A model generated the notes under the pieces. That model was not told the DNA's origin. It searched no databases and worked only from the letters and a program-made list of their open reading frames with translations. From JALZKA01 sp963734015 (GTDB lineage: Bacteria; Actinomycetota; Thermoleophilia; Solirubrobacterales; 70-9): DNA of 64,000 nucleotides. How positions within the stretch are numbered: position 1 is the stretch's first letter; each line of letters begins with the position of its first letter. Position numbers and translations under genes: made by a program. The stretch is from positions 12,498 through 76,497 of the forward strand of contig CAVTFG010000015.1 in the NCBI GenBank assembly GCA_963734015.1. Direction: 5' to 3'. Below, piece after piece: positions 43,795 to 52,183 of this stretch.

Positions 43795-44288
43795 CGCCGG
43801 ACGTCGCGGTGCTCGACATTCGCATGCCGGGGCTCGAGGGCACGCAGGTGCTGAGCGCGATGCGACGCGACGGGGTCGAAACCGAGGTGCTTTTCCTTTC
43901 CGCCTTCATGGAGTCCGAGCTGGCCTATCGGACGGTTGCCGAGGGTGGCAAGGGCTACCTGTCGAAGGAGAGCTCGCGACAGGAGATCTGCGACGCGATC
44001 GTGACCGTGGCGCGCGGCGGCACAGCGCTCGCGGCCGCGGTCCAGGCCGGTCTCGCCAGCGAGATCCAGCAGCGTGAGCGCGCCGACGGCCGCCCCGACC
44101 TGACCCCGCGCGAGTCCGAGGTCCTGCACATGATCGCCGACGGCCTCTCCGCGCCCGAGATCGCCAAGCGGATCCACCTGAGCCCGACGACGGTGAAGAC
44201 CCACCTCCACACGCTCTACGAGAAGCTGGGGGTATCCGACCGCGCCGCCGCGGTCGCCGAGGGAATGCGCCGCGGCTTGCTCGAATGA
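43638..44288 (+). CDS. NarL/LuxR-family response regulator
   Basis: 216 residues. Receiver domain: VRVLVADDHPIYREGIVRAI with the acidic pair, phospho-acceptor D60 in PDVAVLDIRMPG, and the Lys in GKGYLSKESSRQEI. C-terminal LuxR helix-turn-helix: DLTPRESEVLHMIADGLSAP, EIAKRIHLSPTTVKTHLHTL. ATG 43638 follows TAGACT (43620-43625). The stop overlaps the start of the histidine kinase (ATGA), so they form a two-component system. Target genes unknown. Confidence 0.93.
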   Translation: MVARPQRVRVLVADDHPIYREGIVRAIKERPDLELVGEAGDGRDALEQIKSLTPDVAVLDIRMPGLEGTQVLSAMRRDGVETEVLFLSAFMESELAYRTVAEGGKGYLSKESSRQEICDAIVTVARGGTALAAAVQAGLASEIQQRERADGRPDLTPRESEVLHMIADGLSAPEIAKRIHLSPTTVKTHLHTLYEKLGVSDRAAAVAEGMRRGLLE

Positions 44289-45010
44289 GCGAGGGCCCGG
44301 GCGAAGCCGAGCTCCGGGCCGAGATCGAGGAGCTCCGCGCCGAGCTCGACGCCGCCCGAGCCGAGCTGGCCGACCGCCGGCAGTTCGTGAGCCAGGTCAT
44401 GGACGCCGAGAACCGCGCGCGGCGCCGTATCGCGCAGCTGATCCACGACGACGCCCTGCAGAGCCTCCTCGCGGCGAACCAGGAGTTGATGGAGGCCGCG
44501 CCGGGGCGCGCCGGAGTGACCCGGGCGCACGAGGTCGTGAGCGCGTCGATCGCCGATCTTCGCGAAGCCCTGCTGGCGCTGCATCCAGTGACGCTGGAAC
44601 AGGGCGGCCTGGGCCAGGCCGTCGGTGCCGTCGCCAGGCAGGCCGAACGCCAGGGCGGCTTCAAGGTGGAAGTCGAGCTGGACGCAGCCGCGGCGTCTGG
44701 TCATGACGAGCTGGTGCTGGCGCTGGCTCGCGAGCTCCTCACCAACGCGATTCACCACTCGGGAGCCGACTCGGTGGCGATGCGGGTCGCGGCATTGGAC
44801 GGCGGCGGCGTGATGCTGGAGATCGCCGACGACGGTCGCGGTATGGATCCGTCGCGACCGCGCGAGGCCCTGGCCGCGGGGCACATCGGCCTCGCGTCCG
44901 TCGTGCAGCGCGTCGAGGCTGCGGGCGGCGAGTTCGAGTTGGACACGCAACCGGGGAAGGGCACGACCGTCCGGGTCAGCCTGCCGCCGGCGGGCGTGAT
45001 CGGGGGCTAG
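44285..45010 (+). CDS. Sensorless histidine kinase, HisKA_3 type
   Basis: 241 residues with no membrane segment and no recognisable sensor domain. A coiled coil (AELRAEIEELRAELDAARAE, residues 8-30) precedes the dimerisation helix RRRIAQLIHDDALQSLLAAN with H54 as phospho-acceptor. The ATPase part has ELLTNAIHHSGADSV (N box), EIADDGRGMDPSRPRE (G1) and GKGTTVRVSLPP (G2). The signal must come through the coiled coil or another protein. Phosphorylates the adjacent NarL-type regulator. Its TAG overlaps the TAG of the convergent sigma gene in the palindrome CTAG. Confidence 0.88.
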   Translation: MSEGPGEAELRAEIEELRAELDAARAELADRRQFVSQVMDAENRARRRIAQLIHDDALQSLLAANQELMEAAPGRAGVTRAHEVVSASIADLREALLALHPVTLEQGGLGQAVGAVARQAERQGGFKVEVELDAAAASGHDELVLALARELLTNAIHHSGADSVAMRVAALDGGGVMLEIADDGRGMDPSRPREALAAGHIGLASVVQRVEAAGGEFELDTQPGKGTTVRVSLPPAGVIGG

Positions 45011-46518
45011 CCGGACGGAGCGCCGGAAGGCGCCGGCGCCGGCGGCGCGGGGGGAGGTGCGGGCGGTTCCGTGACCGGCGGCTCGGTGACCACCGGAGGT
45101 GGCTCGCCGGGCGGCTCGGTTACCACCGGCGGCTCGGTTGCGGGCGGCTCGGTCACGGGCGGATGCGTCGGCTCCTCGTGGGTCAGGCCGCCGTCCGTGG
45201 AGCCGGTCCCGGCCTCGGCGCCGCCGGCGACCGCGTCTGCGGGCCGTTCGGCCGGAGGCACCGCCGCTTCCTCCTCGGCGGGCTCCTCGGGTGCCGGCGT
45301 GACGGGCGGTTCGGCCGGGACGCTGTCCCCGCCGTCCGCCGCGGCGCTCGGCTGGCCGCCGGTCAGGCGCTGCTCCACCGCGAGGTCGCTGCCTCGGATC
45401 GAGGGCCCAGCCATCGCCACCGTCACCTCACGCTGGACGGGGGCGGCGCCGTGCGGCTCCGTGCGCTGGTAGTAGTCGTTGACCTCGACCGCGCCGGCCG
45501 TCAGCAGCGCCATGCTCGCGACGCTCGCCGCGGCCTTCGTGCCGAGCGCGCCGCCGAGCCCGGCCGCGCTGCCCGCAAGGGTCATTCCGCCGCCGCCGGC
45601 CGCCGCCGCGCCGCCAACCGCCGCGGTGCTGGTTCCGGCCGCGGTCGTCGCGGCGGCGCCGCCGCTCGCAGACCCGGTCGATCCGGCGGCGCCGAGCTTG
45701 GCCCCGCCGAGCCCGAGCTTCCCGGTCAGGAATGCGTGCAGCGCCGCGATCGGGCCGATGGGCGCCAGCGCCGCCAGCGCCTTGCCGTTGCGCCGTAGCT
45801 CGGTCCGGTACTCGCGGCAGCCGTCGCAGCTGCGCAGGTGTGCGCGCGCCGGTCCGGAAGTCTTGCGCAGCCCCTCGGCCGCTTCGGCCAGTTCCAGGTG
45901 CACCTCGTCGCACGTGAGGTGGCGGCCCTGGCTGCAGTCGGCCAGCGACATCCGCGCCCGCACCAAAAGCGACTTGACGGCCGGGACGGTCGTGTCCATC
46001 GCAACCGCGATCTCGTCGTAGGCGAGCGCGTCGATCTCCCTGAGGAGCAGCGCGGTCCGCTGGGTCTCGGGCAGGTCCTGAACGTCGGCGATCAGCGCCC
46101 GGAACTCCTCGCGCTTCTGCACCCGCTCGGCGACCGAGACGCCGTTCTCGTGCGGATGGACATCCATCGAGTCCTGGCCTTCGGGCACCGGCTTCCGCAG
46201 GTGGTTGAGGCACCGGTTACGCGCGATCCGATAGAGCCACGGGCGCGCGTTGATCGCGCGGTTGTCGGCGAGGATCGCCTTGTGCGCCGCGACGAACACC
46301 TCCTGCAATACGTCCTCCGCATCCTCCGCCGAGGCGAGCATCCCGCGGCAGAACGCGAGCAGCCGCGACTGATAACGCTCGAAGAGCGTCTCGAACGCTC
46401 GCTCCTGCCCCTCGCGGATCAGTGCGATCAGGCGCTCGTCGCCCTGCAGCCGCAGCAGCGGTGAACGCCGACCGAGCAGACCAAGCCTGCTCGCGTGTGT
46501 GAGCGCAGACGCCTCCAT
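45007..46518 (-). CDS. ECF sigma factor fused to zinc finger, membrane helix and Pro-rich tail
   Basis: 503 residues from ATG 46518. Sigma region 2 is AFETLFERYQSRLLAFCRGM with SAEDAEDVLQEVFVAAHKAI; region 4 is DLPETQRTALLLREIDALAY, DEIAVAMDTTVPAVKSLLVR. Then a zf-HC2-like finger typical of anti-sigma factors (LTCDEVHLELAE, HLRSCDGCREYRTELRR), a long Ala/Gly region that may hold a membrane helix (AAASVASMALLTAGAVEV), and an outer tail of PPV/TEPP repeats. In one chain this joins sigma and anti-sigma parts, which suggests release by cleavage. Zinc ligands His and two Cys are present. See the second example at 56959. Confidence 0.85.
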   Translation of the reverse strand: MEASALTHASRLGLLGRRSPLLRLQGDERLIALIREGQERAFETLFERYQSRLLAFCRGMLASAEDAEDVLQEVFVAAHKAILADNRAINARPWLYRIARNRCLNHLRKPVPEGQDSMDVHPHENGVSVAERVQKREEFRALIADVQDLPETQRTALLLREIDALAYDEIAVAMDTTVPAVKSLLVRARMSLADCSQGRHLTCDEVHLELAEAAEGLRKTSGPARAHLRSCDGCREYRTELRRNGKALAALAPIGPIAALHAFLTGKLGLGGAKLGAAGSTGSASGGAAATTAAGTSTAAVGGAAAAGGGGMTLAGSAAGLGGALGTKAAASVASMALLTAGAVEVNDYYQRTEPHGAAPVQREVTVAMAGPSIRGSDLAVEQRLTGGQPSAAADGGDSVPAEPPVTPAPEEPAEEEAAVPPAERPADAVAGGAEAGTGSTDGGLTHEEPTHPPVTEPPATEPPVVTEPPGEPPPVVTEPPVTEPPAPPPAPPAPAPSGAPSG

Positions 46519-46593
46519 GCCTGGACAAGAACACCGTAACAACCGTCCGGTTGCGTGGCCAGGAACCGCGGGTTAAGCCGGTACGCTCGCCTC

Positions 46594-46680
46594 GCCGGGG
46601 TGGTGGAACTGGCTAGACACGATCGATTCAAACTCGCAATGCCCCGAAGGGGCGGCGCGGTTCGAGTCCCTCCCCCGGTA
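46594..46680 (+). tRNA. tRNA-Leu(CAA), with unusual stem mismatches
   Basis: Acceptor GCCGGGG pairs with CCCCGGT; D arm GTG/CAC; anticodon loop TTCAAAC gives CAA; a long variable arm GCCCC-GAA-GGGGC is that of a class II tRNA; T loop TTCGAGT; A as discriminator, CCA not encoded. The anticodon stem (ATCGA/TCGCA) has only three pairs and the T stem (CGCGG/CCCTC) only two regular pairs plus a G-T. So it is either a degenerate copy or carries sequence errors. Confidence 0.72.
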
Positions 46681-46812
46681 TCGAACTCGTAGCTGACTCG
46701 GGCTCAAGATGCCGCATTTGACCCTCGCGCGGTGCGTTCCGGTAGGCGACGATTGCGTCGTGCGCGGGAGCTGGCCGGGTGCCCGCCTAATGGCGCGCCA
46801 GCGGGCCGCCGG

Positions 46813-47268
46813 TTAGGTGCTGCCGCCCTCGATGTGCTGCTTGAGGCCCTCCGCGGCGCCCTTGGTGAGGAACTCCTTGACCTTGCCCTCGACGGGGCCT
46901 CGCAGGAGCATGCCGAGCATCCGGCCGGGGTCGAAGTCGAGGATGTAGGCGGCCTGGGTGCGGTTCGCGTCGAGCTCCGTCAGCTCCCAGCGGCCGTCGA
47001 GCGACTTGACCTCGCCCTTCTCCTGGGTCCAGCTCAGGCCGTTCGGCGGGTCGTAGCGGAAGCGCATGGTGGACTTCGTCTTCTTGACCATCGCGTCGGC
47101 CTTGACTTCGACGAGCTCGGCGCGTCCCTCGCGATCGGTCTCGATCACGTCGACCTCCTCGGTCGCCGGGTTCCAGGCGGTGGCGCCCGGGACGTCGGCG
47201 GCGACCTCGTAGACGCGGTCGCGCGGGGCGTCGATCTCGACCGTGTGGCTGGCGTGGATCACGCCCAT
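46813..47268 (-). CDS. SRPBCC-family (START-like) lipid or ligand-binding protein
   Basis: 151 residues. HASHTVEIDAPRDRVYEVAA DVPGATAWNP is the typical first strand and helix of the polyketide cyclase/dehydrase and Coq10-like SRPBCC fold; LSWTQEKGEVKSLDGRWELT and AYILDFDPGRMLGMLLRGPV complete the cavity. Function not specific. Its ATG overlaps the stop of the aldehyde dehydrogenase by one base (TGATG), so the two are coupled and may handle the same hydrophobic aldehyde. Confidence 0.8.
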   Translation of the reverse strand: MGVIHASHTVEIDAPRDRVYEVAADVPGATAWNPATEEVDVIETDREGRAELVEVKADAMVKKTKSTMRFRYDPPNGLSWTQEKGEVKSLDGRWELTELDANRTQAAYILDFDPGRMLGMLLRGPVEGKVKEFLTKGAAEGLKQHIEGGST

Positions 47269-48749
47269 CAGAGCTGTGTCCAGACCGTCTTGGTCTCGAG
47301 GTACGCGTCCAGGTTGGCGTGCCCCTTCTCGCGGCCGATGCCCGAGGCCTTGTACCCGCCGAACGGGGCAGCGGGGTCGCCGCCGCCCCAGGTGTTGATG
47401 TAGACGCTGCCGGCCTTGAGCATCGCGGCCAGCTTATGCGCGTGGGAGATGTCGCGGGTCCACACGCCCGCGGCGAGGCCGTACTCGGTGTCGTTGGCCC
47501 GAGCGGCGACCTCGTCCAGGTCGTCGAAGGGCATCGCGACCAGCACCGGTCCGAAGATCTCCTCGCGCGCGATCCGCATCCCGTCCTCGACGCCCGTGAA
47601 GAGCGTGGGGGCGACGAAGTAGCCGTCGCCGTTCTCCGGGGAGCCGCCGGCGACCGCCTCGGCGCCCTCCGCGATCCCGGAGTCGATGTACCCCTTGACC
47701 CGTTCGAACTGCTCGGCCGAGACCAGCGGGCCGAACTCGGAATCCGGGTCCAGGCCGGGGCCCACCTTGGCGTCGCCTGCAAACTGCGCCAGCCCGTCGA
47801 CGACCTGCTCGAAGAGCTCGCGCGCGACGAACAGCCGGGAACCTGCGTTGCAGGCCTGGCCGGAGTTGAAGTAGATGCCCTGGAACGAGCCCTTGACGGC
47901 CCGGTCGAGGTCGGCGTCGGGAAGGATGATGTTCGGGCTCTTGCCGCCCAGCTCCAGGGTCACCCGCTTCAGGGTCCGCCCGCACTTGGCGGCGATCTCC
48001 CGGCCGACCACGGTGGAGCCGGTGAACGCGATCTTTGCGACGCCGGGGTCGTCCACCAGGGCGGCTCCGGTCTCGCCGTCGCCGGTGACCACGTTCAGGG
48101 TGCCCTCCGGCAGCCCCGCCTCCAGCGCGAGCTCGCCGAGGCGCAGCGCGGTCAATGGCGTCTGCTCGGCCGGCTTCAGGACGATCGCGCATCCGGCCGC
48201 GAGGGCGGGCGCGACCTTCCATGCCGCCATCACCAGCGGGAAGTTCCACGGGATGATCTGACCGCAGACGCCGACGGGCTCGCGAACCGTGTAGCAGAGG
48301 ACGTCGCGGGCGGAGACGGGGATCGTCTCGCCCTCGATCTTCGTCGGCCATCCCGCGAAGTAGCGGAGGTGGTTGACGGTCGCGGCGACGTCTCCCTTGG
48401 CGGCGGCCAGCGGCTTGCCGTTGTCGAGCGACTCGAGCTCGGCGAGCTCGTCCCCGTTCGCCTTGACGAGCTCCGCGAGGGCGTTCATCAGCGCCGAGCG
48501 CTTAGCCGCATGCACCTTGCGAAGGGGCCCGTCCATCGCGGCCTGGGCCGAGGCGACCGCCCGCGCGATGTCCTCGGCGCCGCCCTGGCCGACCTGGCAG
48601 ATCTCCTCGCCCGTCGCGGGGTCGACCGCCGCGAACGTCCGGCCGTCGGCCGGCTCGACCCACTCGCCGCCGATCAGGAGCCTCCCCGGGGTTCGGGTCA
48701 GGAAGTCCTGTGCGGGCGCGGAGAGCGCTTCGGCTGTGGCCGTCGGCAT
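47268..48749 (-). CDS. NAD(P)-dependent aldehyde dehydrogenase
   Basis: 493 residues. GQIIPWNFPLVMAAWKVAPA (oxyanion Asn), AIVLKPAEQTPLTALRLGEL (coenzyme Lys), AFTGSTVVGREIAAK (Rossmann), LELGGKSPNII with general base E266, NSGQACNAGSRLFVA with nucleophile C300, EEIFGPVLVAMPF and GGYKASGIGREKGHANLDAY. Oxidises an aldehyde to the acid. Substrate unknown; sequence closest in style to broad-range betaine/phenylacetaldehyde types. Confidence 0.93.
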   Translation of the reverse strand: MPTATAEALSAPAQDFLTRTPGRLLIGGEWVEPADGRTFAAVDPATGEEICQVGQGGAEDIARAVASAQAAMDGPLRKVHAAKRSALMNALAELVKANGDELAELESLDNGKPLAAAKGDVAATVNHLRYFAGWPTKIEGETIPVSARDVLCYTVREPVGVCGQIIPWNFPLVMAAWKVAPALAAGCAIVLKPAEQTPLTALRLGELALEAGLPEGTLNVVTGDGETGAALVDDPGVAKIAFTGSTVVGREIAAKCGRTLKRVTLELGGKSPNIILPDADLDRAVKGSFQGIYFNSGQACNAGSRLFVARELFEQVVDGLAQFAGDAKVGPGLDPDSEFGPLVSAEQFERVKGYIDSGIAEGAEAVAGGSPENGDGYFVAPTLFTGVEDGMRIAREEIFGPVLVAMPFDDLDEVAARANDTEYGLAAGVWTRDISHAHKLAAMLKAGSVYINTWGGGDPAAPFGGYKASGIGREKGHANLDAYLETKTVWTQL

Positions 48750-48779
48750 CCGCCGGATCGTATCGCCGGTGCTGCCGCG

Positions 48780-49436
48780 CTACGGGCAGGGCGGGATCTC
48801 GGGGTCGTCCTCGGCCGCGAGCGGATCAACCGCCTCGGCGGCCGGTTCGCCCGCCTCTTCCGGGTCGGGCTCGACAGGCTCCTCGGGCGGCTCCTCCTCG
48901 CAGACAGGCGGCTCGACGACCGGGGGCTCGGTGGCGGGGTCGTCCTCGCCCGTCGGCTCCTCAACGACCTCGTCGGTGTCGCGGCCGTCGCCGGGCGGAG
49001 CGATGCCGGCCGGATCCGTGCCAACGTCGTCGCCTCCGCCCTCAGCTGCCTCGGTGTCGGTCGACAGCGACTTCTCGCGGGCGAGCACCTCGGGCTCGTC
49101 CTCGCCGGGCGGGGTGCCCCACGCGGAGACCTGGACCGAGTAGGTGCCGGGGCCGACGTACGGGACGAAGATCGAGCGGGACGTGCCGGCGCCCTGGCCG
49201 ACATCGACGACGGAGCCGTCGGCCCTCGTCACGCTGACCGTGTAGTAGTCCGCGCCTTCGAACGCGCTCCAGCTCGCGTCGATCTGGCAGACGATCGCCG
49301 CGTTCGCCAGGCCACAGCCCCCGAGGGAGGCGCTGACCGACAGCGAACCCCCGGAGGGCGCCTGCTCGCCGCCGAACGCGAAGGCGGGGACGCCGAGCGC
49401 GAGCAGCGAGAGCCCGATGATCCGCATGCGCCGCAT
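48780..49436 (-). CDS. Secreted protein with a fibronectin-like domain and acidic Pro-rich tail
   Basis: 218 residues. Signal peptide MRIIGLSLLALGVPAFAFGG. The domain IDASWSAFEGADYYTVSVTR through PGTYSVQVSAWGTPPG has the rhythm of a fibronectin type III strand set. The last 90 residues are Glu/Pro/Asp rich (TEPPVVEPPVCEEEPPEEP), similar in type to the tail of the sigma fusion at 45007. Cell-wall-spanning or surface protein. Its ATG overlaps the upstream stop by one base (TGATG). Confidence 0.65.
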   Translation of the reverse strand: MRRMRIIGLSLLALGVPAFAFGGEQAPSGGSLSVSASLGGCGLANAAIVCQIDASWSAFEGADYYTVSVTRADGSVVDVGQGAGTSRSIFVPYVGPGTYSVQVSAWGTPPGEDEPEVLAREKSLSTDTEAAEGGGDDVGTDPAGIAPPGDGRDTDEVVEEPTGEDDPATEPPVVEPPVCEEEPPEEPVEPDPEEAGEPAAEAVDPLAAEDDPEIPPCP

Positions 49437-50266
49437 CAGCGTGCGCTTCCCTGCGGGAGGAACGATCCCTGCACGAGGTCGACCCCGTCCGTGGCCTCGG
49501 GCGACGCGCCCGGCTGGCTGGTGGCCGCGAGGTAGTACCAGTAGTCACCGCTCGAGCGGAGCAGCACCTCGTAGTTCGGGGCACCCTCGGGGGCGGAGGT
49601 GGGCGCGATCGTGATCGAAGTCGTCTCCGGGGTGGGACCGGGGCTCCGCTCGACAACGCCGGCGCTCCCGGCGAGGCTCTCGAGCTGGCCGAGCGAGCGC
49701 GCCTCGAACGATGCGAAGTCGAGCTTGGGGTCCTGCTCGATCCAGAGCATCACGTCGGCCTCGCCACCCGGCGCGGCGGCGGCGAACGTCGCCCCGCCTG
49801 AAGGGGTGGTGCGCTTCCAGCCGGGCGGCAGGGCGAGCTGGAAGGTCGACTCGCTGATCAGCCGCGCATCCTTCGGAACCTTGGCGTCGCCGCTCGCGCG
49901 CTGGGAGGGTTTGTCGGCCCCGTCGGGAGCGCCCGCCGGCGGTGCAGGTGGCGGCGCGGGCTCGGATTCCTCACCGCCCTGCAGCACCAGGAGGCCGCCG
50001 ACGACGGCGGCGGCCGCTACCGGCAGGCTCAGCCAACGCCACGAGAGCGAGGAGGAGGGCCGGTCCGAGACCACCGCGACGCGCTCGGGCTCGTACGGCT
50101 GCTCACATCGCTGACAGACGACCCGGCGAACGGCTCGCGAGGGCACCACGCCCGGCAGGCGGACTCTCGTGTCGCCATCGCAGGCAGGGTGGTGGCAGTC
50201 GACGAGCCGCACCGGCTCTCCGGCCGGTGGCAGCGGAAAACCGCCATTTGTGGTCGCGCGATCCAC
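49436..50266 (-). CDS. Zinc-ribbon, single-membrane-helix protein with an extracytoplasmic domain
   Basis: 276 residues. N-terminal CHHPACDGD and CQRCEQPYEPERV form a metal-binding ribbon in the cytoplasm; LSWRWLSLPVAAAAVVGGLL is the membrane helix; a Pro-rich link leads to an outer domain (ESTFQLALPPGWKRTTPSGG through DGVDLVQGSFLP) like those of lipoprotein LpqN/PknB-associated type. Start GTG at 50266. Works with the acidic secreted protein downstream, with which it is coupled. Function unknown. Confidence 0.65.
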   Translation of the reverse strand: MDRATTNGGFPLPPAGEPVRLVDCHHPACDGDTRVRLPGVVPSRAVRRVVCQRCEQPYEPERVAVVSDRPSSSLSWRWLSLPVAAAAVVGGLLVLQGGEESEPAPPPAPPAGAPDGADKPSQRASGDAKVPKDARLISESTFQLALPPGWKRTTPSGGATFAAAAPGGEADVMLWIEQDPKLDFASFEARSLGQLESLAGSAGVVERSPGPTPETTSITIAPTSAPEGAPNYEVLLRSSGDYWYYLAATSQPGASPEATDGVDLVQGSFLPQGSAR

Positions 50267-50516
50267 GTAGTTCCCAATCGGCCTGCCCCGGCACCCAAGC
50301 TTGAGCGTATCCCGGATCTCGGATTGCTGGGAGAATTTCTTGCGTGGTCGCGACTGCCCTGAGCTGGGCGTACGGGCGCCTTGGGCGCCACTATCCCCGC
50401 GTTTTCATGGCGCTGGAGCTCCAGACGGCGTACCCGATCATCCTCGGCACCCGATCCTCGCCAGCGCCGGGCGCCTGCGCCGCGGGATCAGCCGCAGGCT
50501 CTCCGGCGCTGGCGAC

Positions 50517-50522
50517 TAGAGT
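50517..50522 (+). promoter_or_regulatory. -10 box TAGAGT of the ThDP enzyme gene
   Basis: TAGAGT eight bases before GTG 50531; the same hexamer occurs twice at 12936-12960. It decides the start at 50531 against an upstream ATG at 50381. Confidence 0.6.
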
Positions 50523-50530
50523 CACGGCTC

Positions 50531-52180
50531 GTGTCCGCGACGCCTACGACCAGCGAGCAGACCGCCGTCCACGGCGGCCGCCTCGTGGCGCGCGCTCTGC
50601 GCTCGCGGGGCGTCGATCACCTCTTCACCCTGTCGGGCGGCCACCTCTTCTCGATCTATGACGGCTGCAAGGAGGAGGGCATCGAGATCGTCGACGTCCG
50701 CCACGAGCAGGCCGCCGTCTGGGCCGCCGAGGGCTACGCCAAGGCGACCCGGAGGCCGGGAGTCGCGGCCCTCACTGCGGGCCCGGGCGTCACCAACGGC
50801 ATGAGCGCGATCGCCGGCGCGCTCTACAACCGCTCGCCGGTCACGGTGCTGGGCGGCCGCGCGCCCGAGATGCGCTGGGGCTCCGGCTCGCTCCAGGAGG
50901 TCGACCACGTGCCGTTCGTGGCGCCGCTGGTGAAGTCGGCCGAGACCGTCAAGGACCCCGCCCTGATCGCCGAGGTGACCGCCGCGGCGATCGACCGGTC
51001 CCTGGCGGCACCGAGCGGTCCCGCGTTCGTGGACTATCCGCTCGACGTCGTCTTCACCGAGGCCGCCGCCGAACCGGGCGTGGACCCGGGATTCGACCCC
51101 GGTTCGGTCGCCGACGGCGTGGAGCGCGCAGCCGAGCTGCTCGCGGCCGCCGAGCGCCCGGCGATCATGGCCGGCACCGGGCTGTACTGGGCCCGCGGCG
51201 AGGACGAGCTGCGGGCGCTGGCCGAGGCGCTGGGCGCGCCGGTGTTCCTGAACGGCATGGGGCGGGGGTGCCTTCCCGCCGACCACGAGCTCGCGTTCTC
51301 GCGTGCCCGCGGCCACGGGCTCAAGGAGGCCGACATCGCCCTCGCCATCGGCCTGCCGCTCGACTTCCGGCTCGGCTTCGGCGGCTCGTTCGGCGAGGAG
51401 ACGAAGCTCGTCTGGCTGGACGTCGCGCCGAACGAGCTGGACCGGAACCGCACCCCCGATGTCGAGCTCGTCGGCGGCATTGCGCCGACGCTGGCGGCGA
51501 TCCGGGAAGCCGCGGGAGGCGCGGATCCGGCCCGCACGCGCCCATGGGTCGAGGCCGTCCGGGCGACCGAGGAGGAGAAGCGGGCTGCTGAGCGGGCGGA
51601 GCTCGACGACGAGCGCGCCCCGCTGCACCCGATGCGCGTCTACAAGGGGCTCGCGGAGGTGCTCGACCGCGACGCGATCGTGATCGGCGACGGCGGCGAC
51701 TTCGTCTCGTACGCCGGGAAGGTGGTCGAGACCTACGAGCCCGGCTGCTGGATGGACCCGGGGCCGTACGGCTGCCTCGGCGCCGGGCCCGGCCAGGCCA
51801 TCGGCGCGAAGATCGCGCACCCCGACCGCCAGGTCTGCCTGTTGCTCGGCGACGGCGCGTTCGGCTTCTCGGGCCTGGAGTTCGACACGATGGCCCGCCA
51901 CGGCATCCCGGTGGTCGGAGTGATCGGCAACAACGGGATCTGGGCGCTCGAGCACCATCCGATGAAGTTCCTCTACGGCTACTCGGTGGCCGCCGAGCTG
52001 CGGCCCGAGACCCGCTACGACCAGGTCGCCGAGGCGCTGGGCTGCCACGCGGAGCTGGTCTCCGAACCGGCTGAGCTCGTCCCCGCGCTGGAGCGCGCCT
52101 TCGAATCCGGCGAGCCGGCGCTGGTGAACGTCCTCACCGATCCCGAGGTGGTCTACCCGCGGAAGTCGAACCTGGCCTGA
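50531..52180 (+). CDS. Thiamin-diphosphate-dependent enzyme, acetolactate synthase/oxalyl-CoA decarboxylase type
   Basis: 549 residues. N-terminal PYR domain: VDHLFTLSGGHLFSIYDGCK, VRHEQAAVWAAEGYAKATRR with the catalytic Glu; central domain RPAIMAGTGLYWARGEDELR; C-terminal PP domain LLGDGAFGFSGLEFDTMARH and NNGIWALEH, the GDG-N26-NN ThDP site. The family includes acetolactate synthase, benzaldehyde lyase and oxalyl-CoA decarboxylase; the exact reaction is not decided by visible residues. No small regulatory subunit gene is adjacent. A leaderless GTG start agrees with the domain start (VHGGRLVARALRSRGV). Confidence 0.88.
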   Translation: MSATPTTSEQTAVHGGRLVARALRSRGVDHLFTLSGGHLFSIYDGCKEEGIEIVDVRHEQAAVWAAEGYAKATRRPGVAALTAGPGVTNGMSAIAGALYNRSPVTVLGGRAPEMRWGSGSLQEVDHVPFVAPLVKSAETVKDPALIAEVTAAAIDRSLAAPSGPAFVDYPLDVVFTEAAAEPGVDPGFDPGSVADGVERAAELLAAAERPAIMAGTGLYWARGEDELRALAEALGAPVFLNGMGRGCLPADHELAFSRARGHGLKEADIALAIGLPLDFRLGFGGSFGEETKLVWLDVAPNELDRNRTPDVELVGGIAPTLAAIREAAGGADPARTRPWVEAVRATEEEKRAAERAELDDERAPLHPMRVYKGLAEVLDRDAIVIGDGGDFVSYAGKVVETYEPGCWMDPGPYGCLGAGPGQAIGAKIAHPDRQVCLLLGDGAFGFSGLEFDTMARHGIPVVGVIGNNGIWALEHHPMKFLYGYSVAAELRPETRYDQVAEALGCHAELVSEPAELVPALERAFESGEPALVNVLTDPEVVYPRKSNLA

Positions 52181-52183
52181 GGC

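Noticed and set aside
46681..46812. A genomic island attached to tRNA-Leu
   Set aside because: No integrase gene and no repeat of the tRNA 3' end found nearby; the following genes are ordinary metabolic ones.
50381..50530. An N-terminal extension of the ThDP enzyme from ATG 50381
   Set aside because: The extension is Arg/Ser rich without family similarity, and a -10 box at 50517 fits a leaderless start at 50531.
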